Assembly: GCF_947169445.1 (NCBI RefSeq)
Contig: NZ_CAMVPU010000001.1
Location: 1-64,000 of the forward strand
Direction: 5' to 3'
DNA length: 64,000 nucleotides
DNA from: an uncultured Butyrivibrio sp.
Lineage (GTDB): Bacteria; Bacillota; Clostridia; Lachnospirales; Lachnospiraceae
Positions 1-8,843 of the stretch are shown one piece after another. The position numbers and the translations under genes are program-made. Within the stretch, counting starts at the first letter, position 1, and every line of letters starts with the position of its first letter. The notes below the pieces were generated by a model. The model ran no database searches and was not told the DNA's origin. It saw nothing but the letters and a program-made list of their open reading frames with translations.

Positions 1-56
1 AAAGACCATTACTGGTCTTGCATGGTCTATTATGTAATTAGCTGTCAAACTACCGT

Positions 57-176
57 GCAGCTTTGAAGGCAGCTACAATCCTTGCAGAAAGAGAAGAGAA
101 TAAAGGAAAGAATATTGTGGTTCTTTTACCTGATTCCGGAGACAGATACCTTTCAACACCATTATTTGCAGACTAA
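57..176 (+). pseudogene. 3' remnant of a cysteine synthase (cysK) gene
   Basis: About 39 codons match the C-terminal end of cysteine synthase A, including PDSGDRYLST and the closing LFAD, which resemble the end of the intact copy at 27335-28315. Reading upstream in the same frame, a TAG stop lies at 39-41 and the residues before position 57 no longer resemble the family. The 5' part, including the PLP lysine region, is therefore missing because of a recombination or deletion junction near position 50. It should not be functional. An intrinsic terminator follows at 239-272. Confidence 0.75.
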
Positions 177-238
177 ATCAGTACTCGGCAAAATAGATTT
201 CTCATTTGAAATCTATAAAATATAGGAATAACAAAGTA

Positions 239-272
239 TCACCATTGCTCATTTGCAGTGGTGACTTTTTTT
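239..272 (+). terminator. Intrinsic terminator after the cysK remnant
   Basis: Inverted repeat TCACCATTGC / GCAGTGGTGA (two mismatches) around a 6-nt loop, followed by a run of T. It is placed to terminate transcription from the truncated cysteine synthase gene. Confidence 0.7.
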
Positions 273-305
273 ACTTTTTTTTCATTCTTTTCACTTCCCT
301 CGAAC

Positions 306-334
306 TTGCTGATGTAGAAAATATGCGCTATTAT
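306..334 (+). promoter_or_regulatory. Predicted sigma-A promoter of the PilZ gene
   Basis: TTGCTG at 306-311 and TATTAT at 329-334 are separated by 17 nt, about 50 nt before the PilZ start codon. The spacing is ideal and each hexamer has one or two mismatches to consensus. Confidence 0.5.
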
Positions 335-383
335 GAATATATATGTACTGATAATCTGTTTATTATTTTGACGGGAGATTATT

Positions 384-734
384 ATGGAAGATAAGAGAAA
401 ACATAAAAGGTTACCACTTGCTGGAGATATTCTTATAAGAGAACTTGGAGGTGAGCTGGACGCTGAGCTTGCTGAAATTGAGATTACTGACTGTTCGCAG
501 GATGGTATTGGTTTTATTACCGATAAGGCTCTTATCATAGGTAACAACTATGAGTCTAATCTGACTCTTTGGAACAAGGATAAGATCCACGTATTCATCC
601 AGATAGTAAGAGCTTCCAAGGACGGCGATAAGTTCCACTACGGTGGAATATTTATTGGTATGCCTGATGCCGAGAGAATGCGTATTGAAGTTTATGAAAC
701 AGTTGAAGATGAACTTCATCATGTAGAGGAATAA
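384..734 (+). CDS. PilZ-domain c-di-GMP-binding protein
   Basis: 116 aa, a stand-alone PilZ domain. The two halves of the c-di-GMP site are visible: an arginine motif RKHKR at residues 5-9 (RxxxR) and DCSQDGIGF near residue 36 (the D/NxSxxG motif). A cytosolic c-di-GMP effector is the likely role. The start at 384 follows GGGAG with good spacing. The next gene begins 41 nt downstream behind its own strong ribosome site, so they may share a transcript. The EAL protein at 13824 is the only other c-di-GMP gene in the window. The partner of this PilZ protein is not evident. Confidence 0.85.
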   Translation: MEDKRKHKRLPLAGDILIRELGGELDAELAEIEITDCSQDGIGFITDKALIIGNNYESNLTLWNKDKIHVFIQIVRASKDGDKFHYGGIFIGMPDAERMRIEVYETVEDELHHVEE

Positions 735-775
735 GACAAGGCGATAAGAAAAGAAGCCTGGTAAGGAGGTAGACT

Positions 776-1666
776 ATGCTAAATCATGAAACAATCGATG
801 AAATTAGGATTGCACTGTACGAAGATGTTGGTCTTATTTATGATTTCTATTCAGAGCAGTGGTCTGATGATGCTTTGAGAGATATTAGCGAATATGTTCC
901 TGATATTACGCAGGCAGACCTTGATGAGTATCGCAAGGTAGATACTCCTTATATTGCTGCTGTTCTCAAACTTGCTGTAAAAGCGGCCAATGATGAAGAA
1001 CTCCTTAACGGATTATTTGGAGAGAGTAAGGAAAAGGCCTATGAACTTGTAAAAGATGTAGTAGGAGACAAGATACCTTACGAAGATTTTATAGATATAG
1101 TGGAATATGGCGGAAAGCCATTTTTCAAATCCTTTGAGGGTGTAGTGGCAGATGACGGCGAGCTTTCCGAGGAGGCTTTGGAAAGTGCAGCAGGCGGTGT
1201 TGACAATGATCCGGATCATATCACTGATGATGAGAGGGAATTAATTCATAAGATAATTAAAGCTATAGTTCATTGCTTCACGGCAGAATCACAGGTTGAT
1301 ACTCCTACAGGAACGAAAGCAATCAAAGATATCGAGGCCGGAGATATAGTATATAGTATTGATGAAGCTGGAAATAAGGTAGAACGTAAAGTAACTTCTA
1401 CAACTGGTGGTGAAGCATCGGTTATTGAAGTGCACTTTGATAATGGTAAAGTATGGAATACAACTTCTACACAGTGGTTTTATGATGGCAAGACGTTCCA
1501 TAACGTATGGCAGCACAATAACCGCGATATCATTACACTTGATGGAACAACCAAGATAACTGATATTATTGAAACCGGTAAAAAGACAAACGTTTATGAT
1601 TTTGTCATAGACGGAGGAAATATCATGTTCATTGAAGGAATAGCTGCAGAAGGATATGGAACATGA
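776..1666 (+). CDS. Double-glycine leader protein with C-terminal Hint domain (putative NHLM cargo)
   Basis: 296 aa in three parts. Residues 1-141 form a long acidic leader; its second half resembles Nif11/NHLP-type leaders and ends in ELSEEALESAAGG, a classical C39-peptidase site. Residues 142-166 are a 25-residue peptide, partly amphipathic. From Cys167 to the end is a Hint (hedgehog/intein) domain: block A begins CFTAESQVDTPTG and continues IEAGD, as in bacterial intein-like domains. The block B region reads TSTQ where TxxH is usual, and the C-terminal HN motif is replaced (IAAEG). The gene has an AAGGAGG site and is followed by a terminator, then by the NHLM export genes. I infer that the exporter recognises and cleaves this leader; whether the Hint part self-processes is open. 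Confidence 0.7.
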   Translation: MLNHETIDEIRIALYEDVGLIYDFYSEQWSDDALRDISEYVPDITQADLDEYRKVDTPYIAAVLKLAVKAANDEELLNGLFGESKEKAYELVKDVVGDKIPYEDFIDIVEYGGKPFFKSFEGVVADDGELSEEALESAAGGVDNDPDHITDDERELIHKIIKAIVHCFTAESQVDTPTGTKAIKDIEAGDIVYSIDEAGNKVERKVTSTTGGEASVIEVHFDNGKVWNTTSTQWFYDGKTFHNVWQHNNRDIITLDGTTKITDIIETGKKTNVYDFVIDGGNIMFIEGIAAEGYGT

Positions 1667-1722
1667 TAATACTGTTTAACCCGGTAGACGGAAAAGATTT
1701 TTTCGGATACATGGGAAGATGA
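1663..1722 (+). CDS. Possible 19-codon ORF overlapping the Hint gene stop
   Basis: An ATG overlaps the TGA stop of the preceding gene (ATGA), the usual arrangement for translational coupling, and opens a 19-codon frame ending in DFFGYMGR just before the terminator at 1733. No separate ribosome site is needed for coupled translation. It matches no family I know and could be chance. Confidence 0.2.
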   Translation: MIILFNPVDGKDFFGYMGR

Positions 1723-1732
1723 TGTGGATTAG

Positions 1733-1768
1733 GCAAAGGAAATACTATAACGGTATTTCCTTTGCTTT
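1733..1768 (+). terminator. Terminator/attenuator between precursor and export genes
   Basis: Perfect 13-bp inverted repeat, GCAAAGGAAATAC and its complement at 1753-1765, with a 7-nt loop and TTTAT tail. It probably limits read-through into the downstream enzymes so that the precursor is made in excess, as in many peptide-export operons. Confidence 0.8.
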
Positions 1769-1829
1769 ATATTATCGTTTTAGGTACGCATTTTTTAACA
1801 CGAAAAAGACTTAAAGGGGAAATTGACTG

Positions 1830-3146
1830 ATGTATTCTGCTAAAATAATGCTTTTTGGATTTGGGGGTGTTGCGAAATCTCTTTTAGATATCATTTTAGA
1901 GGAGAAGCTGTTTGCAATAGACAATATTTTTGTTTCTGACAAAACTAGAAGGGCATTTCATTATTTTGAAAAAAAGGGTGGCAGGAAAGAAAACTGCTTT
2001 TTGTTCTATATGGACAGCAAATGCTACAAGGAAATGCTGGATCTTTTAAGCGAGGGAGATTTTCTTATTTACCTTGCGGTTGGGAATGACAATTTAGTTT
2101 TGGCAAAGGAATGTGCGGAAAGAGGAATTCATTTTTTGTGCACTACAGATGATACTTTTAAGGATGTTCCTTTTACTGAACCTTTCAGATATAAAACTCA
2201 TTTTTATCAGTATAAAGAACTGATGAATAAGTCAAAGGGAGGTGCAACTTCTGTACTTCAGTTTGGCAGTAACCCGGGACTTATAAGTGTGCTAACCAAG
2301 AAAGCACTTATGGAAATTGTGGATAATGATGATTCAGCGTTTGTATCGGATAACCGCGGGGAGCTTAAGAAATTATATGAGGATGGCATGTATGCTAAAC
2401 TTGCCCAAAAGCTTCAGGTAACGTCCTTTATTGAGACTGATCTTGATACTGCTGTTTCGGATTATAAAGAGGATGAAGAAACAGCATATTCTACCTGGAA
2501 CGTATGGGATTTTGAAGGGGAGATGAATGACCGTTCAATTCAAAAGCTTGGATGTAATGCTTCTTTATCAGAACACTTAAAGCGAATCGGTGTTTCTGCG
2601 GATGACATCTTTTCTTTTAGCAGGGAGGATGGAACACTGGTGCTTGATGTTTCAGGCAAAACTGTCAAAACCAAGGGCTATGCCAAAACAATTAGCTTTG
2701 AGGGCTGCGTAGATGCACACGAAGAGGTCTTTTCAATCCATGATTATTATTCCCTCAGAGATGAGGATGGGAAGCTCATATATTCACCGACGGTAATGTT
2801 TGTATATCGTCCCTGTGAGATTGCGCTAAATAGTGTATATCATGAGGACAATTTCAGAAACAGGCTGATCACTAAGGATAGAATGCTTTCCGGTGGTGAG
2901 ATAATAGGAATGTGCGTTGAAGGAAATAACTTTAATCCGATATTTGTTGGGGTGGAGCGATATTATGATGAAAACAGAGAGGATACACCTACAGTTCTTT
3001 TGGTGGCGGTCTCTGTTTATGCAGCGATAAGGTATATGCACGATCATCCTGATCAGGGTGTATTGTTCCCTGAATATCTGGATGTTAATGAAGTGGTTTC
3101 GCATATATCCAAATGGCTGCCGATTACAGTAAACAGGATTGATTGA
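1830..3146 (+). CDS. Saccharopine dehydrogenase / homospermidine synthase-like protein
   Basis: 438 aa. The N-terminus has a Rossmann nucleotide-binding fold (IMLFGFGGVAKSLL, residues 6-19). Near residue 148 the segment FGSNPGLISVL matches the conserved substrate region of homospermidine synthases and saccharopine dehydrogenase-like enzymes (NPGLVS). Homospermidine synthase uses NAD to join putrescine-type amines. Here the gene sits between the leader/Hint protein and the membrane fusion protein (25 nt to the next gene), so it may act on the exported peptide or supply a polyamine nucleophile. That is inference. Length fits the family (about 430-480 aa). Confidence 0.65.
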   Translation: MYSAKIMLFGFGGVAKSLLDIILEEKLFAIDNIFVSDKTRRAFHYFEKKGGRKENCFLFYMDSKCYKEMLDLLSEGDFLIYLAVGNDNLVLAKECAERGIHFLCTTDDTFKDVPFTEPFRYKTHFYQYKELMNKSKGGATSVLQFGSNPGLISVLTKKALMEIVDNDDSAFVSDNRGELKKLYEDGMYAKLAQKLQVTSFIETDLDTAVSDYKEDEETAYSTWNVWDFEGEMNDRSIQKLGCNASLSEHLKRIGVSADDIFSFSREDGTLVLDVSGKTVKTKGYAKTISFEGCVDAHEEVFSIHDYYSLRDEDGKLIYSPTVMFVYRPCEIALNSVYHEDNFRNRLITKDRMLSGGEIIGMCVEGNNFNPIFVGVERYYDENREDTPTVLLVAVSVYAAIRYMHDHPDQGVLFPEYLDVNEVVSHISKWLPITVNRID

Positions 3147-3170
3147 TGCATTTATGTATGGGATGAATCT

Positions 3171-3974
3171 ATGGCAGGGATATACAGAAAATCAGCAGAA
3201 GATACTATCTCAAGTGCAGAACAGCTAAATAAAGCGATAGTGATCGTGGCACCATCTTTTTGGCTTGCTATGCTGGGAGCTGCAGGAATAGTATGTGTGG
3301 CTCTTATATGGCTCTTTTTCGGGAGAGTTCATGAAAATGTTTCTGCGAAGGGAATTTTCATGAACAGAGAGGGAATCCATTCGATTTATTCTGAAGTGAA
3401 TGGAACAATAGAAAGTCTCGAAGTTCATACAGGTGATTACATAAAAAAAGGAGATGTAATTGCAACACTTTCTTCCGGTCAGAATATCAACTCAATGTTA
3501 TCCGGCACTGTTACTGAGCTTGCTGTGGTTGAGGGACAGATAATAAAATACGGCGAATATGTTGCCAGAGTGTCTATAGGAAATCCGTACGATAACATAG
3601 TTGTATGTTATGTTCCTGTTGATGAAGGCCGCAAAATAAAAGTAGGTATGAATGCCTCAGTTTATCCAAGTACCGTTAACAAGCAGGAGTATGGGCACAT
3701 GAAGGGTACTGTTGTTTATGTGGATGAATATGTCACCTCAAGAGCGGTTATTACTAATCAGGTAGGTGTTGTATCTTTGGTTGATTCGTTTTTGGTTGAC
3801 GGGCCTGTAATAGAGGTCAGAATGGAGCTTGAAAAAGATCCTTCTTCTGCTTCCGGTTACTGGTGGTCCAACAGTAGAGGCGCCTCAATTGATATGGTAA
3901 ACGGAACTATGATATCTACGGATATAGCTGTTAAAGAAAAACATCCGATTTCGCTAATTCTCACGGATTTGTAG
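3171..3974 (+). CDS. NHLM-type bacteriocin secretion membrane fusion protein (HlyD family)
   Basis: 267 aa. One transmembrane segment lies near residues 30-50 (LAMLGAAGIVCVALIWLFF), followed by a biotinyl-lipoyl-like half motif (VHTGDYIKKGDVIATL) and a second beta-rich half, the layout of HlyD/NHLM adaptor proteins. It would link the ABC exporter to the cell surface. The gene lies 25 nt after the dehydrogenase and 36 nt before the peptidase-ABC gene, consistent with one operon. Family-level assignment is firm; cargo identity is inferred from context. Confidence 0.75.
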   Translation: MAGIYRKSAEDTISSAEQLNKAIVIVAPSFWLAMLGAAGIVCVALIWLFFGRVHENVSAKGIFMNREGIHSIYSEVNGTIESLEVHTGDYIKKGDVIATLSSGQNINSMLSGTVTELAVVEGQIIKYGEYVARVSIGNPYDNIVVCYVPVDEGRKIKVGMNASVYPSTVNKQEYGHMKGTVVYVDEYVTSRAVITNQVGVVSLVDSFLVDGPVIEVRMELEKDPSSASGYWWSNSRGASIDMVNGTMISTDIAVKEKHPISLILTDL

Positions 3975-4009
3975 ATGATAGTGCTTTAAGCTTTCTTAAG
4001 GGTATTTGG

Positions 4010-6154
4010 ATGAAAAAGACCGGATATGCAAAAACACCAACTGTATATCAGATGGAAGTAACCGAATGTGGGGCAGCTTCGTTGTCTATGATCTTAGGCT
4101 TCTTTGGAAAGTTTGTCCCTTTAGAAGAACTTCGCATTGAATGCGGTGTCTCAAGAAATGGCAGTAATGCAAGAAATCTTCTTAGAGCCGGGAAAAGATA
4201 TGGCCTCGAAGTTCACGGTTATAGAAAGGAAGTTGGAGGTCTTTTAGAACTGCCGGTACCTAGCATTTTACATTGGAATTTCAATCATTTTGTAGTTTTT
4301 GAGGGGAAAAAGGGAAACAATTATTATATTAATGATCCGGCTTTGGGAAGAAGAAAAATTACCATTGAAGAATTAAAAGAGTGCTTTACAGGGGTGGTTC
4401 TTACATTTAAAAAGACTAATGAGTTTGTGCCTTCAGGTAAACAGGGCACACTGTTTTCATTTGTAATAAATCGTCTTAAGGGTCAGTATGAAGCTGTTGC
4501 AGCGCTGGTTATCATCGGATTTATGCTGGTGCTTCCGGGACTCGTAATACCTGTTTTTTCCCAGGTATTTATTGATGGAGTATTGGTTGAAAAAAATGAT
4601 AACTGGATGCATGGCCTTATTCTGGCCATGCTCTTTACTATGCTTTTCAGGGCTGGGTTTACCTATTATCGCGGCGTGCTAATGCTGCGGCTTCAGAATA
4701 AGCTTTCTATTTTATCATCATATGAGTTCCTTACACATCTGTTCAGACTTCCAATCAGTTTTTTTAATCAAAGATATGCAGGCGACTTATCAAGACGTGT
4801 TGAAAACAATAACAATATCAGTATTTTTCTGACCAGTGAGGTGGCGCAGACAATACTGAATGTTTTTGTCGCGCTTTTTTACCTTATACTTTTAGTTGTC
4901 TATAGTCCGTATCTTACACTTGTGGGTGTGGGGATTATGGCGCTTAACATGGTTATAACAAGACTTGGAGCATCCAGTATTGAGGACCTTGCGCTAAGAA
5001 ATCAGCTTGCAGAGGGAAAACTTCGGGGCAGAGTTTTTGCCGGGCTGTCTGTTTTAAGTGCTCTAAAGGCATCCGGAACAGAAAACGAATATATCTCAAG
5101 ACTTCAGGGTACCTATGCAGAAAGCATTTTTATAGACCAGCAGCTTGGAAAAAGGCAGGAAATTCTTGATTGTCTTCCGGAAGTTTGTGAGCAGCTTACA
5201 ACTATTATTATTTTGATGCTGGGAGGCTTGCTTATCATTAGGGGAGATATGACAGAAGGTATGCTGGTGGCTTTTAACAGTCTTCTGGTAGCTTTTATAG
5301 AGCCTGTAGGTGACCTTGCTGGTTTTGCCACAAAAATTCAGACTACCAAGGCTGATATGCGTCGAGTAGAAGATATTATGAAATACAAGGAGGAAGAGTC
5401 TTTTGCCAAATGCGATAAAAAAGAAATGAACTCTAAGCTTGAAGGGAATATTGTACTTGAAAACATTTCTTTTGGTTATAGCATTCTGGAGGACCCTTTA
5501 ATAAAGGATTTTAGCTTTAATATTTCCTGCGGATCTTCACTTGCTTTTGTTGGTGAGTCAGGAAGCGGAAAGTCTACAGTGTCCAAAATCTGCAGCGGTC
5601 TGTATAAACCATGGACCGGAAGGATAATGATAGATGGAACTTGTGTTGAGAAAATCCCGGCGGAAGTCCTTGCGGGAAGTATTTCTTCAGTGAGTCAGGA
5701 AATCAAGCTTTTTTCCGGAACGGTCAAAGATAATCTTACTATGTGGAATAAGAATATTGCTGAAGCAGATATCATTCGGGCTGCCAAAGATGCATGCATT
5801 CATGATGTCATTACATCAAGGCCCGGGGCATATGACAGCGAGGTTGTAGAGAATGGAGCGAATTTCTCGGGAGGACAAAAACAGCGCCTTGAAATTGCAA
5901 GAGCTCTGGCCACTAACCCAAGCATTCTTATAATGGATGAGGCAACAAGTGCTCTGGATCCTATTACGGAAAAAGAGATCCTGAACAACATAAAACGCCG
6001 TGGCTGTACCTGTATCGTCGTTGCACATCGCCTTTCGGCAATTCGTGACTGCGATGAGATCATAGTTATGGACCATGGTAGGATAGCGCAGCGGGGAAGA
6101 CATAAGGAACTTGCTGAGATTGAAGGATTATATAGAAATCTTATTAATAACTAA
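4010..6154 (+). CDS. NHLM bacteriocin exporter: C39 peptidase / ABC transporter
   Basis: 714 aa. An N-terminal C39 peptidase carries a visible triad: Cys20 in TECGAASL, His93 in NHFVVF and Asp109 in INDPALG. Then come an ABC transmembrane domain (about residues 155-430) and a C-terminal ATPase with Walker A GESGSGKST, signature SGGQKQR and Walker B ILIMDEATSALD. Such proteins cut leaders after GG and export the product; the AAGG site of the 776-1666 protein is the obvious substrate. The length matches NHLM peptidase/ABC proteins. Catalytic residues are intact, so the exporter is probably active. Confidence 0.9.
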   Translation: MKKTGYAKTPTVYQMEVTECGAASLSMILGFFGKFVPLEELRIECGVSRNGSNARNLLRAGKRYGLEVHGYRKEVGGLLELPVPSILHWNFNHFVVFEGKKGNNYYINDPALGRRKITIEELKECFTGVVLTFKKTNEFVPSGKQGTLFSFVINRLKGQYEAVAALVIIGFMLVLPGLVIPVFSQVFIDGVLVEKNDNWMHGLILAMLFTMLFRAGFTYYRGVLMLRLQNKLSILSSYEFLTHLFRLPISFFNQRYAGDLSRRVENNNNISIFLTSEVAQTILNVFVALFYLILLVVYSPYLTLVGVGIMALNMVITRLGASSIEDLALRNQLAEGKLRGRVFAGLSVLSALKASGTENEYISRLQGTYAESIFIDQQLGKRQEILDCLPEVCEQLTTIIILMLGGLLIIRGDMTEGMLVAFNSLLVAFIEPVGDLAGFATKIQTTKADMRRVEDIMKYKEEESFAKCDKKEMNSKLEGNIVLENISFGYSILEDPLIKDFSFNISCGSSLAFVGESGSGKSTVSKICSGLYKPWTGRIMIDGTCVEKIPAEVLAGSISSVSQEIKLFSGTVKDNLTMWNKNIAEADIIRAAKDACIHDVITSRPGAYDSEVVENGANFSGGQKQRLEIARALATNPSILIMDEATSALDPITEKEILNNIKRRGCTCIVVAHRLSAIRDCDEIIVMDHGRIAQRGRHKELAEIEGLYRNLINN

Positions 6155-6171
6155 GCTTTGCGGAGAAAGAT

Positions 6172-8748
6172 ATGCTAAAACTTGATGAGCATAAATTTCA
6201 TATAGAGGGTGGTGAGGTCTTTTACACTGAGAATCCTGACTTTTTATATCGGGTGCTAAAGGGCAGCATTTTGGTATATCTTGTGCCTTTTACAGATAAA
6301 AAGAGCGCAAGACGAATGTTTCTTGCGGAATTTGGTGAGGGGAGTCTGATTCCGGGATTTTGTCATGAAAATGGTGGCAAGAACTGGAAATTTGCACTTC
6401 TTGCACTTGATGAAGCTGATTTTGAAGAGGTACCAGATACTGACAGTCTGAGCAGGGAACAGGTCAGAAACACTTTTTGCCAGAGCCTTGGAATCAGCGG
6501 ACTGTCCGGCGCTGGAAATGAAAAAGAGATAATTGAGCTTTACAACCTGAACACCGTAAAAGAAGAGGGATATATCTACAAAAATCAAAAAGAATCCGAG
6601 ACGGCCAAAGAGCATTTGCTTGGAATGATATTTGATTCCTTATCCCGTTCGTCAGAGAAAAATAATTTCGAAACACAGCCAACAGGCAATGGGCTTTATG
6701 ACTGCGCAGCTTTTTTATGCAGTATGGAAAAGATTAAAATTGCCTCCAGGGAAAAGGTTATTAAGAGCGTGGGGAAGAATTTTACTCTTGAGGACATTGC
6801 CAGAGTATCACACTTTACGATAAGACAAATTACTCTTCCGGATAAATGGTACAAAAAAGATTGTGGTATGTTTATGAGTTTTAGAAAGGAAACCGGAGAG
6901 CCCCTTTGTTTTATACCTACTGTCGGCGGAAGATATAGAGTTTATGATGAAAAAGGGAACAGGGTTACTATAGCTGATGCGAAATTGTCGGATGAGCTTG
7001 AAGACGTTGCTTTCATGTTTTATCGTCCATTCCCTAATGAGAAGATAACTCCTGTCAAGCTGATCTTGTTTGGAATGCAGAAAGCATATCTCTCAGATAT
7101 CATCCGCATTGTGGTACTTGCTGTTATAGGTACACTTACAGGACTATTAATACCATATTTTAATGAAACTCTTTTTGATGAGTATATCCCTCTTGGGGAT
7201 GCAGGAATGGTTTTGCAGATTGGATTTGTGATTTTAGCCTGTGCCATCGGAAACATCGCCTTTACTATAGTTAAAAATCTCTCAGTATTCAGATCTATGA
7301 GTTCCATGGAATATGCTCTGCAGAATGCCATGCTGGACAGAATCTTTAATCTGCCGGAGAGCTTTTTAAGACAATACGAATCAGCTGATCTTGGAATAAG
7401 GGCTATGAACGTCTCAAATATTTATTCCATCATCTCACAGACAGTTATTACCAGTTTATTGTCTGCGCTGTTTTCACTTATCTATCTTGTCAGAATGGTA
7501 AATTATTCAGGAGAGCTTACCAAATGGGCTGTGATAATGCTTTTTATTTCAACGGGCATTATGGTGATCATGGGGCTTAAAAAGATAAGATATGAAAAAG
7601 AAAAGACCTTGGTGGATCAAAAAGCCAGTTCAGCTATGTTTCAGTATATCAGCGGAATAGAAAAGATTCGAATAAGCTCTTCTGAGGACCGTGCTTTGAT
7701 GCAGTACCTTCAGAAGCTTATAACTTCAATCCGTATTAATATTCGCAAAGAGAAGATTACTCTATTTGCAGGTGTCCTGGCACAGGCAATGGAACTATTG
7801 TTTTCTGTTGTGCTGTACAGCCTTATGATGGATAGCGAGCTTGATCTTACCATTGGCACATTTATGGGGTTCTTTACTGCTTTTGGCTTATTGTATGCTG
7901 CAGTCTTTGAAATGACGCAGAACTTTTTTGTGGCAAATGCAGTCTATCCCATGTATAAACTAAGTCAGCCTATTTTGGAGACTCTTCCGGAAAGCAGTGG
8001 AGATAGCATAGTGCCGGGCGACTTGTCTGGAGAAATAGATATAAGCAATGTGTCTTTTGCTTATAATGCTGATGACAGGCCGGTATTAAATGAAGTTAAT
8101 CTTCATTTTGAAAGCGGAGAGTATATTGGAATAGTGGGTTCGTCTGGAAGTGGCAAGTCGACGCTTCTAAAGCTTATTATGGGCTTTGAAAAGCCTCTTT
8201 TGGGGAAAATATACTTTGACGGACAGGATATAGATGACCTTGATAAGAGAGAACTGAGAAAGAAATTCGGAGTTGTGCTTCAGGATGGAGGCCTGATCGG
8301 AGGTAATATTTATGACAACATAACTATAACTGCACCTAATTGCAGTATGGATCGTGTCAGGGAGGTTATAAGGCAGGTTGGACTGGAAAAAGACATTGCG
8401 GATATGCCTTTGGGACTTGGAACAATAGTAAATGAAGAGGGAGGAACGCTTTCAGGAGGCCAGATACAAAGAATCCTGATTGCCAGAGCTATTGTGGGAA
8501 AGCCCAAGATCATAGTACTTGATGAGGCAACCAGCGCACTTGATAATCTCACTCAGAATCAGGTTATGGAAACCCTTGAACAACTTGATGCTACTAAGAT
8601 TGTGGTAGCTCACAGACTTTCAACGGTTGAAAAGTGCGATCGGATCATAGTACTGGAAGATGGGAAAGTGGTTGAGGAAGGAACCTACCGTGAACTCATG
8701 GAGAAAAAAGGACGCTTCTATGAACTTGCCATAAGGCAGATAGCGTAG
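6172..8748 (+). CDS. NHLM bacteriocin exporter: second ABC transporter subunit
   Basis: 858 aa, the partner ABC protein found in NHLM systems. About 300 N-terminal residues without peptidase motifs begin with a cyclic-nucleotide-binding-like beta region, followed by an ABC transmembrane domain and an ATPase with Walker A GSSGSGKST, signature LSGGQIQR and Walker B IIVLDEATSALD. It begins 17 nt after the peptidase/ABC gene and is the last gene of the operon. It likely forms a heterodimer with the upstream protein. The extended N-terminus is typical for the family; its role is unknown. Confidence 0.88.
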   Translation: MLKLDEHKFHIEGGEVFYTENPDFLYRVLKGSILVYLVPFTDKKSARRMFLAEFGEGSLIPGFCHENGGKNWKFALLALDEADFEEVPDTDSLSREQVRNTFCQSLGISGLSGAGNEKEIIELYNLNTVKEEGYIYKNQKESETAKEHLLGMIFDSLSRSSEKNNFETQPTGNGLYDCAAFLCSMEKIKIASREKVIKSVGKNFTLEDIARVSHFTIRQITLPDKWYKKDCGMFMSFRKETGEPLCFIPTVGGRYRVYDEKGNRVTIADAKLSDELEDVAFMFYRPFPNEKITPVKLILFGMQKAYLSDIIRIVVLAVIGTLTGLLIPYFNETLFDEYIPLGDAGMVLQIGFVILACAIGNIAFTIVKNLSVFRSMSSMEYALQNAMLDRIFNLPESFLRQYESADLGIRAMNVSNIYSIISQTVITSLLSALFSLIYLVRMVNYSGELTKWAVIMLFISTGIMVIMGLKKIRYEKEKTLVDQKASSAMFQYISGIEKIRISSSEDRALMQYLQKLITSIRINIRKEKITLFAGVLAQAMELLFSVVLYSLMMDSELDLTIGTFMGFFTAFGLLYAAVFEMTQNFFVANAVYPMYKLSQPILETLPESSGDSIVPGDLSGEIDISNVSFAYNADDRPVLNEVNLHFESGEYIGIVGSSGSGKSTLLKLIMGFEKPLLGKIYFDGQDIDDLDKRELRKKFGVVLQDGGLIGGNIYDNITITAPNCSMDRVREVIRQVGLEKDIADMPLGLGTIVNEEGGTLSGGQIQRILIARAIVGKPKIIVLDEATSALDNLTQNQVMETLEQLDATKIVVAHRLSTVEKCDRIIVLEDGKVVEEGTYRELMEKKGRFYELAIRQIA

Positions 8749-8785
8749 AAGATGTGAAGATTTGGGACCAGACATATTTGTTTTT

Positions 8786-8830
8786 CAAAAAATATGGTAG
8801 ACATAGTAAGTTAATCTATGTCTACCCTTT
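8786..8830. terminator. Bidirectional terminator between NHLM operon and aroA
   Basis: Perfect 11-bp inverted repeat (GGTAGACATAG and complement) with a 9-nt loop. An A-rich run lies on one side and CTTTAT on the other. It separates converging genes and can serve both. Confidence 0.7.
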
Positions 8831-8843
8831 ATGATTTATGGTT

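Noticed and set aside
206..394. 62-codon ORF before the PilZ gene
   Set aside because: It covers a terminator, its T-runs and the PilZ promoter; composition is not coding-like.
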